Source: an uncultured Paracoccaceae bacterium (lineage in GTDB: Bacteria > Pseudomonadota > Alphaproteobacteria > Rhodobacterales > Rhodobacteraceae). From it: a stretch of DNA of 64,000 bases. The notes below the pieces were generated by a model, which was not told the origin of the DNA, made no database searches, and worked only from the letters and a program-made list of their open reading frames with translations. The DNA lies in contig CANMWG010000001.1 of assembly GCA_947501555.1 (NCBI GenBank), positions 248,001-312,000 on the forward strand, read 5' to 3'. The position numbers and the translations under genes are program-made. Below are positions 1 through 8,167 of this stretch, one piece after another. Position 1 is the stretch's first letter; every line of letters starts with the position of its first letter.

Positions 1-356
1 TGGCTGTCGGAATGAACCTGCTGGTTGTGTTTGGTCCGAAAGGGGTGGGTTTGCGTTGAGTTGCAAACATTTTTTTGCCAAAGCGGACGTCTAAGCAAAA
101 CATTTTTAAGGGCAGGATTGAGTCCTAAGGAGAGGTCTAGGGCGGGGTCGTTGCGAGGCTACCATCACCCATCGAAATCGTTTCTTGCGCCGGGCTGTTC
201 CATGGCAAGAAACGCCTTCGTCAACCAAAAACAGCCCCAGGCTCTCGCACGTCCAGCGACATCGCTTTGAGGAGAAACAGCGGATCAGTCTTTCGGGGCG
301 ACGCTCCGGACGGACCACTTCGATCTACAGTGTCGCTTCCGCAAGTGTAGCCAAAA
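1..356. other. Left-edge region without a supported gene
   Basis: Short open frames exist on both strands, but none has a convincing ribosome binding site, signal peptide or recognisable family motif. The downstream secreted protein gene ends at its right border. I see no clear terminator, tRNA or complete mobile element. It could be eroded insertion-sequence flank, but nothing proves that. Confidence 0.4.
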
Positions 357-893
357 TTACTGCTCCGCTGTAAGTCTACCGGTTGACTGTCGGCCTGGTG
401 ACGAATCATCAATGCAACCGTAGTGCGTGTTGCCATCGGGAGATTCGTACGAACTGGGAATCCAGACCATCTGTCCGTTGAAGCTATTACGTACCAGCTC
501 ATCGGGTGGATGATGATGGCCGGTGCAATCGTACACAGCCGCACCAAGTACCGGCAGCACAGAAAATAGATTGACTTCAGTGGTATAACTTATGAATTCA
601 TCGCTCAGCCACACATCACAATCTACCAGATACGCCTCTTCCAACTCAATTAAGAGTTTACACCTTATCCTATTCCCAACAGTCAGTGCTTCCAGGATAT
701 GGGTATCGGTGACGCGAAGCCCCCAAAGCTCTAGCGGCTTGTCGTCATGGGACAGCAAGATACGCCCATCTTCTAAAACAGATTGAACGGTCCCATCCCG
801 TGGGCTGCCCAATACCAAAGTAGGTGACAACGTCCAAACACAAAGCGCTGATACCGTTGGCAAAACAAATTTACAGAATTTCATTTTTGACAT
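357..893 (-). CDS. Secreted protein with a degenerate SNase-like (thermonuclease) fold
   Basis: About 178 residues. The N-terminus has a basic start, a hydrophobic stretch and an LVLG cleavage-like site, so export is likely. Residues about 32-75 follow the staphylococcal nuclease pattern: a DG-x-ILL strand, a short turn, then an LELWGLRV strand corresponding to the RLWGIDAPE segment of true nucleases. The acidic and arginine active-site residues expected after that strand are not obvious (VTD in place of APE), so catalysis is doubtful. The start is the ATG at 893, preceded by a weak GGAAAC; an in-frame ATG follows at 884 and a longer frame begins at 968. The gene stands alone. The call is inference from a short motif; it may simply be a Rhodobacteraceae hypothetical protein. 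Confidence 0.5.
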   Translation of the reverse strand: MSKMKFCKFVLPTVSALCVWTLSPTLVLGSPRDGTVQSVLEDGRILLSHDDKPLELWGLRVTDTHILEALTVGNRIRCKLLIELEEAYLVDCDVWLSDEFISYTTEVNLFSVLPVLGAAVYDCTGHHHPPDELVRNSFNGQMVWIPSSYESPDGNTHYGCIDDSSPGRQSTGRLTAEQ

Positions 894-1290
894 AAGTTTC
901 CGTCTCGGGTCCGATTGTAGAACACCATCGTAATTCCTTGGCATAATCACACAACAGTAAACGACCACACATTAGGACAGTCCACGACAGTTCCATATTC
1001 CGACCTATAATCTCTAAACTGCAGCTATGTCGGCTAAGCAGATACCGAGGTTGGCTACGATGACGGTCCAACTTGTCTTGGAATGCCTAACGTGCAGGCA
1101 AATGTTCTTGCCCCTGTGTGACCAGCATTGAACCTACTGTTACGCCACGAAAATATGCAGCTTTGCATATTTGTACCTTTGTTGCATCGACGCCTACTTC
1201 CCATCCAGCAAACTAATCCCTATAGATATAGTCAGGAAATGGATCGATGGGATTCTTATGCCCCTCGTTGCACAGTAGGAAGGTCGCGGC
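894..1290. other. Intergenic region with a short dyad
   Basis: About 400 bases without a supported gene between a leftward and a rightward gene. The only clear structure is the dyad at 1151-1172. A good Shine-Dalgarno (AGGAAGG at 1277-1283) sits just before the next gene. Confidence 0.4.
1151..1172. promoter_or_regulatory. Perfect inverted repeat AAATATGCA-N4-TGCATATTT
   Basis: Nine-base arms separated by GCTT lie about 120 bases upstream of the gene at 1291. There is no T-run, so it is not a typical intrinsic terminator. The symmetry and AT-rich arms suit an operator for a dimeric repressor, but no specific regulator can be named. Confidence 0.35.
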
Positions 1291-1719
1291 ATGATGCCTC
1301 TCCCACTTCTAAAAGAGATACCTACCGCACCGGCAGCGGCCCCAGAGGTTCACCATGAATGGCGCAGCGCATTGAATTCTTTGCGGATGATTGCGCTTGA
1401 TTGCAGAGTGGCGGCGCAAACCGATTTGTTCGAAGCTTGCGCACTTTTGTCCAACAAACAAGAGACCGCCCAAGATGCCCATGCCCGTGCGCTGCTGAAG
1501 TGTTTGCGCCAAGCGGTCAGCAATAAGCCAATTTTTTACCGCCCCGGCACAAAAGAGGTGTCCTTTGATGAGGCGTGGTTGATGCGTGCGCTTGTCGCTG
1601 TGAAATCCGGCGATACGGATAGTTTTATGTTCCTGCTGCGCTCGCGCGTGCCCAAGCAACATCAGCGCCATGTGGCCTTTTTGATTAAGGGAATTTCTGA
1701 GCAATTTTCTCAAGTTTAG
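1291..1719 (+). CDS. Conserved-type hypothetical protein, 142 aa
   Basis: A soluble, helix-rich protein of 142 residues with no signal peptide or membrane segment. The start is the ATG at 1291, with AGGAAGG seven bases upstream; a second ATG follows immediately at 1294. The middle (residues about 30-70) contains several Cys (ACALLS, LKCLRQ) and the C-terminal half has a RALVAVKSGD segment and a basic RSRVPKQHQRH stretch. I recognise no catalytic motif. The reading frame, codon use and ribosome binding site support a real gene. It stands alone about 100 bases before dps; function unknown. Confidence 0.65.
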   Translation: MMPLPLLKEIPTAPAAAPEVHHEWRSALNSLRMIALDCRVAAQTDLFEACALLSNKQETAQDAHARALLKCLRQAVSNKPIFYRPGTKEVSFDEAWLMRALVAVKSGDTDSFMFLLRSRVPKQHQRHVAFLIKGISEQFSQV

Positions 1720-1823
1720 AATTATTCTAAAAAGGTCTTGCCTCCAGCTTCAGGTGGCTTATGTATCTCGTTGCAAGCCAGCAAGATGCCAGCCAGCCTA
1801 TTGGAAATTGATGGAGATGAGAC

Positions 1824-2294
1824 ATGACTCAGACTGCAGTCGCCCTGAACACCGACGCAAAAGCTGCAATCGCTGAGGCGCTGAACCAGTCAGTCGCTGA
1901 GACAGCTGTAGCAACAATGCTGGCGCAGAATTTTCATTGGAATGTGAAAGGCATGGCCTTTGGTCCGTTGCACGATCTGTTCCAGAAGATTTATGAAGAC
2001 CACTTTGTTGCCCAAGATGACCTTGCCGAGCGTATTCGCGCCATTGATATGCATGCTGAAGGCACCCTTGCGGGGATGCTGAAACGGTCCAAAGTGACCG
2101 AGCATGATGGCCACGCAACCGACAAAGAAATGATCAAGATGATGCTGGACGCCCAGGAAATGCTAGCGGAAACGCTGGCCGGTTCTGGTGCTTTGGCCGC
2201 GTCACATGGTGATACACTGACCGAAGATTTGTGCATCGCGCGCGGTCAGACACATGAAAAGTTTGCCTGGTTCCTACGGTCACATTTGGCCTAA
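1824..2294 (+). CDS. dps: Dps-family DNA-protection / ferritin-like protein
   Basis: The 156-residue length fits Dps miniferritins, which form dodecamers, oxidise Fe(II) with peroxide and protect DNA. The family signature is visible at residues about 36-72: FHWNVKG, then PLHDLF with the second histidine, then QDDLAERIR carrying the acidic ligands of the inter-subunit ferroxidase site. The residue four after the second histidine is Gln, where E. coli Dps has Asp; relatives may share this. GGAG stands about ten bases before the ATG. The gene is single and its end overlaps the convergent DUF1289 gene by four bases, with a hairpin terminator just beyond. Confidence 0.92.
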   Translation: MTQTAVALNTDAKAAIAEALNQSVAETAVATMLAQNFHWNVKGMAFGPLHDLFQKIYEDHFVAQDDLAERIRAIDMHAEGTLAGMLKRSKVTEHDGHATDKEMIKMMLDAQEMLAETLAGSGALAASHGDTLTEDLCIARGQTHEKFAWFLRSHLA

Positions 2295-2554
2295 GGTTTT
2301 GTTTTATCGAGTACGGAAAAGGGCGCTTCGGCGCCTTTTTTTGTGCATTTCTTCGTATAGGCAAGTCGCCAGCCTTTGTATTTTCCCATCAGTTCTTGCT
2401 GCGCGATCAGCATCTGCACAAAGGCCTGCCGGTGGCTGTCTTTTTTCAGTGTCTTGAACAGAGATTTCTGCGTTTTCGTCATCGAACAGCCGATGCAATG
2501 GCCTTCGCGTTTGAACTTGCACACGTCGATGCAGGGGCTGGGTGTTTTGGGCAT
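2291..2554 (-). CDS. DUF1289 family small Cys-rich protein
   Basis: An 87-residue protein with the DUF1289 signature at the N-terminus: SPCIDVCKF, then GHCIGCSMT, giving four conserved cysteines that probably bind a metal, followed by TKTQK and a Trp-containing helix (KGWRLAY). The function of the family is not established. The gene converges on dps and overlaps its stop by four bases. The last 20 or so codons run through the hairpin terminator at 2317-2342, so the C-terminal tail (KKGAEAPFS and beyond) looks like read-through into terminator sequence; the ancestral protein was probably shorter. Confidence 0.85.
   Translation of the reverse strand: MPKTPSPCIDVCKFKREGHCIGCSMTKTQKSLFKTLKKDSHRQAFVQMLIAQQELMGKYKGWRLAYTKKCTKKGAEAPFSVLDKTKP
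2317..2342. terminator. Intrinsic terminator downstream of dps, inside the DUF1289 frame
   Basis: The stem AAAAGGGCGC, tetraloop TTCG and GCGCCTTTT are followed by a run of T on the plus strand, 20 bases after the dps stop. The A-run on the other side means it could act weakly on the minus strand as well. It lies within the coding sequence of the convergent DUF1289 gene. Confidence 0.8.
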
Positions 2555-2612
2555 GGGGGCTCCGACGCGGTGACGGCCCGCTGGGTGCGGGTCCGTCCTT
2601 CGCTTATGCGTT

Positions 2613-4847
2613 CTATAGGATCAAATCAAAGGTTTTGATCAGCGGTAGCTCACGTGCCCGTGTCCCCGTTAAATCGAAAAGCGCATTCCCCAAGGCGGGC
2701 ATTGATGGTGGCGTGCCCGGTTCGCCGGCCCCGCCCATGTGGTTGTTGGTTTCAAGGATTCGCACCTCAAATTCCGGCACGTTGTGCATCCGCATCGCGT
2801 CGTAGTCGTAGAAGTTGAACTGCTCTGCTTCCCCGTCAAAAAACGTGATCTCGCCCTGCATCGCGGCGGAGAACCCGTAGATCGCACCGGACGTCATCTG
2901 CGCCTCAACGATGCTGGGGTCCAGCGCTGTGCCCATGTCGCAGGCGATCCAGCATTTGTTGATCTTGATCCCGCTGCCGGTGTCTTCGACCTCGACTACT
3001 TCGGCCACGGGTGTGCCGAAGGAGTAGGTGAACCCGATCCCCCGCCCGATGTTGTCGGGCGTTTCACTGCCCCAGTTCGCCATTTCACCGACTGCCGCGA
3101 TCACCCCGGCTGAGGGCGCGTGTTCGGCCATCGCCATGTCCAGCCGGAACTGCAGCGGGTCGGCGCCTGCCGCATGGGCCATCTCATCGATGAAGGTGTC
3201 AAAGAAGAACCCGTTGTGCGAGTTTCCGACAGAGCGCCAAAACCCCAGCGGCACTGATAAGTCGGCTAAATGTCCGGTGATCCGGAAGTTGGGGATCGCG
3301 TAAGGTTGGTCGGCGGCCCCTTCGACATGGCCCCGGTCCGGCCCGGGGGGCACCTGTCCAACAAGGCGCATGCTAGACGTATGCGTGACCGATTGTGCAG
3401 CGATCTTGCCGTCGACAAGTTGCGCCTTACCATCCGCCACCACGCCCCGGAATTGCGCCAAGGCGGCGGGACGGTAGAAGTCGTGTTGCATGTCTTCTTC
3501 CCGGCTCCAGGTCATGCGGATTGGTGTGTCAGGGAAGGCTTGGGCTATTTTGGTGGCGTGCACTGAGAAGTCATATTCCCCTCGCCGACCAAAACCGCCG
3601 CCGAGCAGAGTTGTGTGTACGGTGACTTGTTCGGCTGTGAGCCCGCATGCTTCGGCGCATTTGTCCCGGACGATGATGGGGGCTTGGTTGCCTGACCAGA
3701 CCTCAAGACTGTCGCCCCGGTAAATCGCCGTGGCGTTCATCGGTTCCATGGTTGAATGCGCGAGGTAAGGCACGGTGTATTCTGCCGTGATTTCAGTGCC
3801 TTCTACGGCGGCACTAACGTCTCCGTCATCGCGGATGGTTGAATTGGGGTCCAGATCAAAGGCGGCGCGGGTGGCATCAAGCAGCTCTTCTGTTGTGGCC
3901 GGATAGCTTGACGCTTCCCATTCGATATCTACTGCATTTGCTGCTTGGATCGCCAACCATGTGTTGTTGGCCACAACCCCGATCCCATCGCCCAGATCGA
4001 TGATCGCTTCGACCCCGTCCATGGTTTTGGCAAAGCTATCGTCATAACTTAACATACCGCTGCGTCTTGGGTTCATCCGCACTGTCGCGAATTTCATCCC
4101 ATCGAGCTTGGTATCCGCCGCATAGGGTGCGGTGCCGGTGGATTTACCCACCATGTCGGTGCGCGGCATGGATTTACCAAGGTATTTCCATTCCGATTTG
4201 GCGCGCAGTGCCACATCGGGTGGGCTGACGTCGCGCACAGCCTCGGCCAGCGCTGTGTAGTGAAAACGGCTGCCGTCGGGGGCGATGACCGCGCTGTTCT
4301 CGGTCCGCAAGTCGCGCGCATCGATGTCCAATTGCGCAGCAGCGGCCAGTTTCAGCGCCTCGCGTGCTGAGGCCCCGGCATGCCGCATCCGTTCATAGGC
4401 GTCCTTGGTCGATGTGGACCCGCCGGTGACTTGCAGGTTTAGCAGTTTGCCGACCATCCCTACGTTTTTGCGCAGGTTATGTTGGAAATCGCTGTCAGCG
4501 TAGTGCCGGAAGGGCAAGGCGAGCCCCAGCAGGGCTTGGTTATAATAGGCCTGCGCCGGTGGGCCGTGCAGGACGGTGATGTCCTCCCATGCCACATCCA
4601 TTTCTTCTGCTACGAGTGCAGCTAGTGTCGTATGCACCCCTTGGCCCATTTCGGCACGCGGTGCGATGATCGTGATCCCCTCTGCATTCAATAGGATGTA
4701 AGGGTTCAATGTGGCTTCACCGTCACCTGCCACCAGGGGGTTGGGCGCGTCTTTGCGGACCTGATAGACCCCGAAAGCGACCCCGCCAGCGATTGCGGCG
4801 GTCCCGATCAGGAAGGTCCGGCGAGCGATTTTACCGATGCTGGCCAT
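2613..4847 (-). CDS. Molybdopterin-binding large subunit, IorB-like (xanthine dehydrogenase family)
   Basis: A 744-residue protein of the molybdenum hydroxylase family, closest in layout to isoquinoline 1-oxidoreductase beta subunits and membrane aldehyde dehydrogenases. It begins with a twin-arginine type signal (ARRTFLIG, then a hydrophobic stretch), so it is probably exported folded with cofactor. The Moco-binding motifs include PRAEMGQGVHT, LLGGGFGRRGEYD, and near the C-terminus GGAGEPGTPP with the catalytic Glu. The 2Fe-2S partner is encoded immediately upstream (three bases between them). No FAD subunit, cytochrome or XdhC/MobA-type maturation gene is visible alongside. As in other IorAB enzymes, electrons probably go to a cytochrome c or membrane acceptor. 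The substrate (aldehyde or N-heterocycle) cannot be read from the sequence. Confidence 0.88.
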   Translation of the reverse strand: MASIGKIARRTFLIGTAAIAGGVAFGVYQVRKDAPNPLVAGDGEATLNPYILLNAEGITIIAPRAEMGQGVHTTLAALVAEEMDVAWEDITVLHGPPAQAYYNQALLGLALPFRHYADSDFQHNLRKNVGMVGKLLNLQVTGGSTSTKDAYERMRHAGASAREALKLAAAAQLDIDARDLRTENSAVIAPDGSRFHYTALAEAVRDVSPPDVALRAKSEWKYLGKSMPRTDMVGKSTGTAPYAADTKLDGMKFATVRMNPRRSGMLSYDDSFAKTMDGVEAIIDLGDGIGVVANNTWLAIQAANAVDIEWEASSYPATTEELLDATRAAFDLDPNSTIRDDGDVSAAVEGTEITAEYTVPYLAHSTMEPMNATAIYRGDSLEVWSGNQAPIIVRDKCAEACGLTAEQVTVHTTLLGGGFGRRGEYDFSVHATKIAQAFPDTPIRMTWSREEDMQHDFYRPAALAQFRGVVADGKAQLVDGKIAAQSVTHTSSMRLVGQVPPGPDRGHVEGAADQPYAIPNFRITGHLADLSVPLGFWRSVGNSHNGFFFDTFIDEMAHAAGADPLQFRLDMAMAEHAPSAGVIAAVGEMANWGSETPDNIGRGIGFTYSFGTPVAEVVEVEDTGSGIKINKCWIACDMGTALDPSIVEAQMTSGAIYGFSAAMQGEITFFDGEAEQFNFYDYDAMRMHNVPEFEVRILETNNHMGGAGEPGTPPSMPALGNALFDLTGTRARELPLIKTFDLIL

Positions 4848-4850
4848 GGG

Positions 4851-5315
4851 TCAAGCCTCCTGAATGCGCTGGGCGGCGTCTTTGATTGCGGCGCGGATGC
4901 GCGGGTAGGTGCCGCAGCGGCACAGGTTGCCTTGCATGGCGTCGTCGATATCGGCGTCTGTCGGGTTGGGCGTTTGCGCCAGAAGGGCGGCGGCGTTCAT
5001 AATCTGCCCGGATTGGCAGTAGCCGCATTGGGCAACCTGATGGTCAACCCATGTTTGCTGGATCGTGGCCATATTGTTGGGGGTCCCGAGCCCTTCGATT
5101 GTTGTTACCTCGCCCCAGACATCGGCCAGCGCCACTTGGCAGGACCGCACCGCTTCTCCGTCGATATGCACCGTGCAGGCCCCACAGGCCGCCACGCCGC
5201 AACCGAATTTGGTGCCAGTTAACCCGACTTCGTCCCGCAGGACCCACAAAAGGGGCACGTCATCAGGAAGGTCGACGCTTTGGGCGGTGCCATTGATGGT
5301 GAGCGTTGTGGGCAT
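4851..5315 (-). CDS. 2Fe-2S small subunit, IorA-like
   Basis: A 154-residue iron-sulphur subunit with two [2Fe-2S] sites. The N-terminal plant-ferredoxin-like cluster uses the cysteines of [11 protein letters not shown] and a following VRSC; the C-terminal four-helix domain uses QCGYCQSGQ and [11 protein letters not shown]. This is the standard arrangement in small subunits of molybdenum hydroxylases. It has no signal peptide of its own and would be carried across the membrane with the Tat-signal large subunit. It is the first gene of the two-gene unit and is read together with the large subunit. The electron path is Moco to cluster I to cluster II to an external acceptor. Confidence 0.9.
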   Translation of the reverse strand: MPTTLTINGTAQSVDLPDDVPLLWVLRDEVGLTGTKFGCGVAACGACTVHIDGEAVRSCQVALADVWGEVTTIEGLGTPNNMATIQQTWVDHQVAQCGYCQSGQIMNAAALLAQTPNPTDADIDDAMQGNLCRCGTYPRIRAAIKDAAQRIQEA

Positions 5316-5349
5316 ATCGGACCTCTCCGGTTCAGGTGAACTGATTAGT

Positions 5350-6588
5350 TTAGTTTAGCGCGATGTTATGTGTGAGCGCAAGCAGATGCGGGATTTTGTC
5401 CTTGAATTTGAAAAACCCGTGGGTCGCATGTGGCCAGGCCGTGCTGTCATAAGGCCGCATGATCTGGGTCAAATTGGGGTGTGTCACCGTGTCCTTTGTG
5501 GGTCCAGTGGGGATGTAACTGGTCACGATTTGGGTGATGTCATGCGCCTTAGCCCAGTCGTTGATCGTATCGGGGCTGATCTGGGTGACAGGCCCCAGTC
5601 TGTCAGCAAATCGACTTTCGGTATTTTGTAATGCGGTCGCCACAAAGCTTGTCACCCGATCGGACACGGCAAGAGGGCTGCGTGCTTTTGTCGTCTGCAC
5701 GATTGCCGAAGCGACCGGATTTATCTGATCAAGCAACCAACCAAGGCTGAGGTCTTCTTCGGTGATTAGCAGCCCTGTGCGTTTTTTGGTGTCGATAGCG
5801 TCGCTTATCGGCACCGGTCCCCGTTCGGGATGTGATGTGCCGTCGAGTGGGGCTGCAAATGTCGCGAGGCCTGTCGGGCGGAACTGTCCATTTGTGTATT
5901 TCGCGATGTTGTCAGGCCGCGCCAGGTAGGTCTTGCCGATGGTCTGTAAGCCACCGACCCAGCGCCAAGAAAGCGTATTGCTCGCTGGATCCCCGTCAAG
6001 CAAGTGCCGCATGAAGAAGTCTGCACCCAATACCCACGGTAGGCGCAGGGTGAAAATCCAGATCGAAGCGAACCACATCCTTGCGTGATTGTGCAGATAG
6101 CCGGTTGCCGCCAGTTCCTGTGCCCAATGGTCAAAGCAATCAATGCCCGTCTCGCCTTTGCAAGCGGTCTCCCATCCTTGCCGCAATCCGCCTTCGGTCT
6201 GGACACGATTTAACACCGCGGTAAGGTCCGCCCGATGTGTGGCCCAAATGATCGGCCGCATTTCCAGCCAGCCTTTCCAATAGGTGCGCCAATAGACCTC
6301 TTGGATGAACTTGTCGGCGGCTTTGGGCGAGTGCTTACGCAAGGCGGCCTGCAACACGTCCTTTTCTGTAATGATCCTGTGTCGCAGGTCGGGGGAGAGT
6401 AACGAGACCCCAGATATATCATCAAAATTGCGCCCGCTGGCATAGTCATGTCCGGCACGGGGTATGAAGTTTTGTAAACGACGTAGTGCAGCGCTGTAGG
6501 AAGGATCGAACATGGGTAATGAAATAAAGCGCGGCTGATATGTTTCAAGTTCGCCCCGCAGACTGAGGTTTTCGCGTGGAACGATCAC
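5350..6588 (-). CDS. Photolyase/cryptochrome-related FAD-binding protein with domain order apparently swapped
   Basis: A 412-residue protein. Residues about 35-290 match the helical FAD-binding domain of photolyases: [11 protein letters not shown], a [15 protein letters not shown] segment, [14 protein letters not shown], then [14 protein letters not shown] and [14 protein letters not shown], which hold the flavin. The N-terminal antenna (alpha/beta) domain of normal photolyases is missing. Instead the C-terminal 115 residues have an alpha/beta character: [28 protein letters not shown], then [23 protein letters not shown], resembling the start and end of an antenna domain. This suggests a circular permutation. 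The annotated start is GTG at 6588, giving the longest frame; ATG at 6513 is an alternative. It is divergent from the YHS gene. Repair activity is inferred, not shown. Confidence 0.75.
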   Translation of the reverse strand: MIVPRENLSLRGELETYQPRFISLPMFDPSYSAALRRLQNFIPRAGHDYASGRNFDDISGVSLLSPDLRHRIITEKDVLQAALRKHSPKAADKFIQEVYWRTYWKGWLEMRPIIWATHRADLTAVLNRVQTEGGLRQGWETACKGETGIDCFDHWAQELAATGYLHNHARMWFASIWIFTLRLPWVLGADFFMRHLLDGDPASNTLSWRWVGGLQTIGKTYLARPDNIAKYTNGQFRPTGLATFAAPLDGTSHPERGPVPISDAIDTKKRTGLLITEEDLSLGWLLDQINPVASAIVQTTKARSPLAVSDRVTSFVATALQNTESRFADRLGPVTQISPDTINDWAKAHDITQIVTSYIPTGPTKDTVTHPNLTQIMRPYDSTAWPHATHGFFKFKDKIPHLLALTHNIALN

Positions 6589-6677
6589 CAGTGATCAACT
6601 GCCTGTCATCGGGGCTATCGGGGTTGCTGGCGGCGCGGTAAGTCAGGGCATCAACTTATGAAAAGAAGGATTTTCTA

Positions 6678-7190
6678 ATGCACAGCTTCCGTTCTTTTGT
6701 CGCGGCCATGATCATGGTTCCCGGCGCGGTGTTTGCGGGTGAGCAATATATCGATCCCACAGGCTTTGCCGTATCGGGGTATGATGTTGTCGCTTATTTC
6801 GATCTGGACCAAGTGCCCGTTGGCCAATCGCAGCCGGCAGGTGTGCCCGGTTTGTCCAGCATCACAGCCGAGTACAACGGTGCCACATTCGCTTTCTCGA
6901 CTGAAGAAAACCGAGCCACATTCCTGGCTGATCCAGCGGCTTATGCCCCACAATATGATGGCCACTGCGCGTACGGTGTTGCCCAAGGTGGTAAAGTCCC
7001 TGGTAACCCAAACCTTTGGCGCATCATCGATGACAAGCTCTATCTGAACATCACCAAAACTGTCGTTACGTTCTGGGAAGAGGATATTCCGGGCAACCTA
7101 GCCTCATCCGAAACCAATTGGGTGGAGATAGAGCCCACTGAGGCCTCTGATCGGGTTATCCCACAGTTCACTTCTGAGGCGCCGACCTAA
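6678..7190 (+). CDS. Secreted YHS-domain protein
   Basis: A 170-residue protein with a signal peptide (hydrophobic segment ending VFAG). The mature part carries a YHS-type domain: FAVSGYDVVAYF near the start, then YNGATFAFSTEENRATFLADPAAYAPQYDGHCAYG, the typical pattern of metal-associated YHS domains. The C-terminal half includes NLWRIIDDKLYLN, which is found in periplasmic YHS proteins of Rhodobacteraceae. A role in metal or redox homeostasis is plausible from the family but not specific. An intrinsic terminator follows at 7219. It is a single-gene unit divergent from the photolyase-like gene. Confidence 0.85.
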   Translation: MHSFRSFVAAMIMVPGAVFAGEQYIDPTGFAVSGYDVVAYFDLDQVPVGQSQPAGVPGLSSITAEYNGATFAFSTEENRATFLADPAAYAPQYDGHCAYGVAQGGKVPGNPNLWRIIDDKLYLNITKTVVTFWEEDIPGNLASSETNWVEIEPTEASDRVIPQFTSEAPT

Positions 7191-7218
7191 GATATTCTCC
7201 GAGCAATCAAAATATCAG

Positions 7219-7249
7219 TCAGCCCGTCTTCAAAAAGGCGGGCTGATTT
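7219..7249 (+). terminator. Intrinsic terminator after the YHS gene
   Basis: The arms TCAGCCCG and CGGGCTGA are separated by a 12-base loop and followed by a short TTT. It lies 29 bases past the stop and between two convergent genes. The T-run is short, so efficiency is uncertain. Confidence 0.65.
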
Positions 7250-7252
7250 GCG

Positions 7253-8065
7253 TTATCGGAGCGTTAATTTGATCCAATCGTCAACGGCGCTTGTGTAGTT
7301 GTTCGCTTGTCCCAGTGTTGCGTTTATTTGGCTGTGGGACAGGGCCGCAGGTAGGATCGTGACCGCGACCCCATTAGCCGAGGCCGCTTGCGCAAAGGAA
7401 CGGGCCGCGGGGCAGGGTGTTGTGCGCTCACTTGAGCATACAATAAGGAAGGGTCCATCTCGCCTGCTGACATGGTTGATAGGCGACGCAACGGTCCAAT
7501 AGGCCGGCGATGTGCCAAAGGCCCGCCGATAAAGCCGAGGTGGTTCGTTTCCCATCACTGCTTCCAGATCAACTGCGGCTGTGTCGAGGATCACCGTACC
7601 TTTCCAAGGTTGCACATTTGCGGCTGCCTGTAGATCGTCACGTGTGGCCAATAGCCCTGCCACATGCGCCCCCGCGGAATGTCCCATCAGGATGATTTGA
7701 TTCGGATCGATGCGAAGCTGCGTGGCGTTTTGTTGGATGAACGCCATCGCCGCCGCCAGATCGCGGGCCTGATCGACGGGGTAGGCGTCCGGAACCAATC
7801 GCGTGTTGACGGAAACAAAAACGTAGCCTTGCTGGGTCCAATAAGAAGCTTTGTTGCGCCAGACATCTCTGTTGCGCTTGTCTCCGGTCCGCCAAGCCCC
7901 GCCGTGAAGCATCACGATCACAGGGGCGTTTGAGGCGCCTTCAACCCGGTAGACATCCAGTTTCTGGCTTGGGTCGGACCCATATGCAAATTCCCGACGT
8001 TCTTGGGCAAACGCGATATTCGCCAGAAGAAAGAGCAGGATCGGTACAAGAATGACCTGTTTCAA
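7253..8065 (-). CDS. Secreted alpha/beta-hydrolase (esterase/lipase type)
   Basis: A 270-residue protein with an N-terminal signal peptide ending at AFAQ. The alpha/beta-hydrolase core is clear: the oxyanion-hole motif HGGAW near residue 54, and the nucleophile elbow GHSAG near residue 130. The catalytic Asp (region CSSERTTPC) and His (ALSHSQIN) can be placed near the C-terminus. The layout fits the hormone-sensitive-lipase/BD-FAE class of small esterases acting in the periplasm. It is convergent with the YHS gene and divergent from trkH. The natural substrate cannot be inferred. Confidence 0.85.
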   Translation of the reverse strand: MKQVILVPILLFLLANIAFAQERREFAYGSDPSQKLDVYRVEGASNAPVIVMLHGGAWRTGDKRNRDVWRNKASYWTQQGYVFVSVNTRLVPDAYPVDQARDLAAAMAFIQQNATQLRIDPNQIILMGHSAGAHVAGLLATRDDLQAAANVQPWKGTVILDTAAVDLEAVMGNEPPRLYRRAFGTSPAYWTVASPINHVSRRDGPFLIVCSSERTTPCPAARSFAQAASANGVAVTILPAALSHSQINATLGQANNYTSAVDDWIKLTLR

Positions 8066-8167
8066 AATGATCTCCTATTCCTCGTTACAACAGTGTTTCT
8101 ACGTCAGCCTGCGGGATTTCCGTCGCCTGTTCTTGACACTTGGCGGCGGTCAGGACAACGCTGCGCC

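Noticed and set aside
8003..8167. An upstream extension of trkH
   Set aside because: It overlaps the divergent esterase gene and its signal peptide, and the encoded residues are hydrophilic; the membrane protein begins at 8168.
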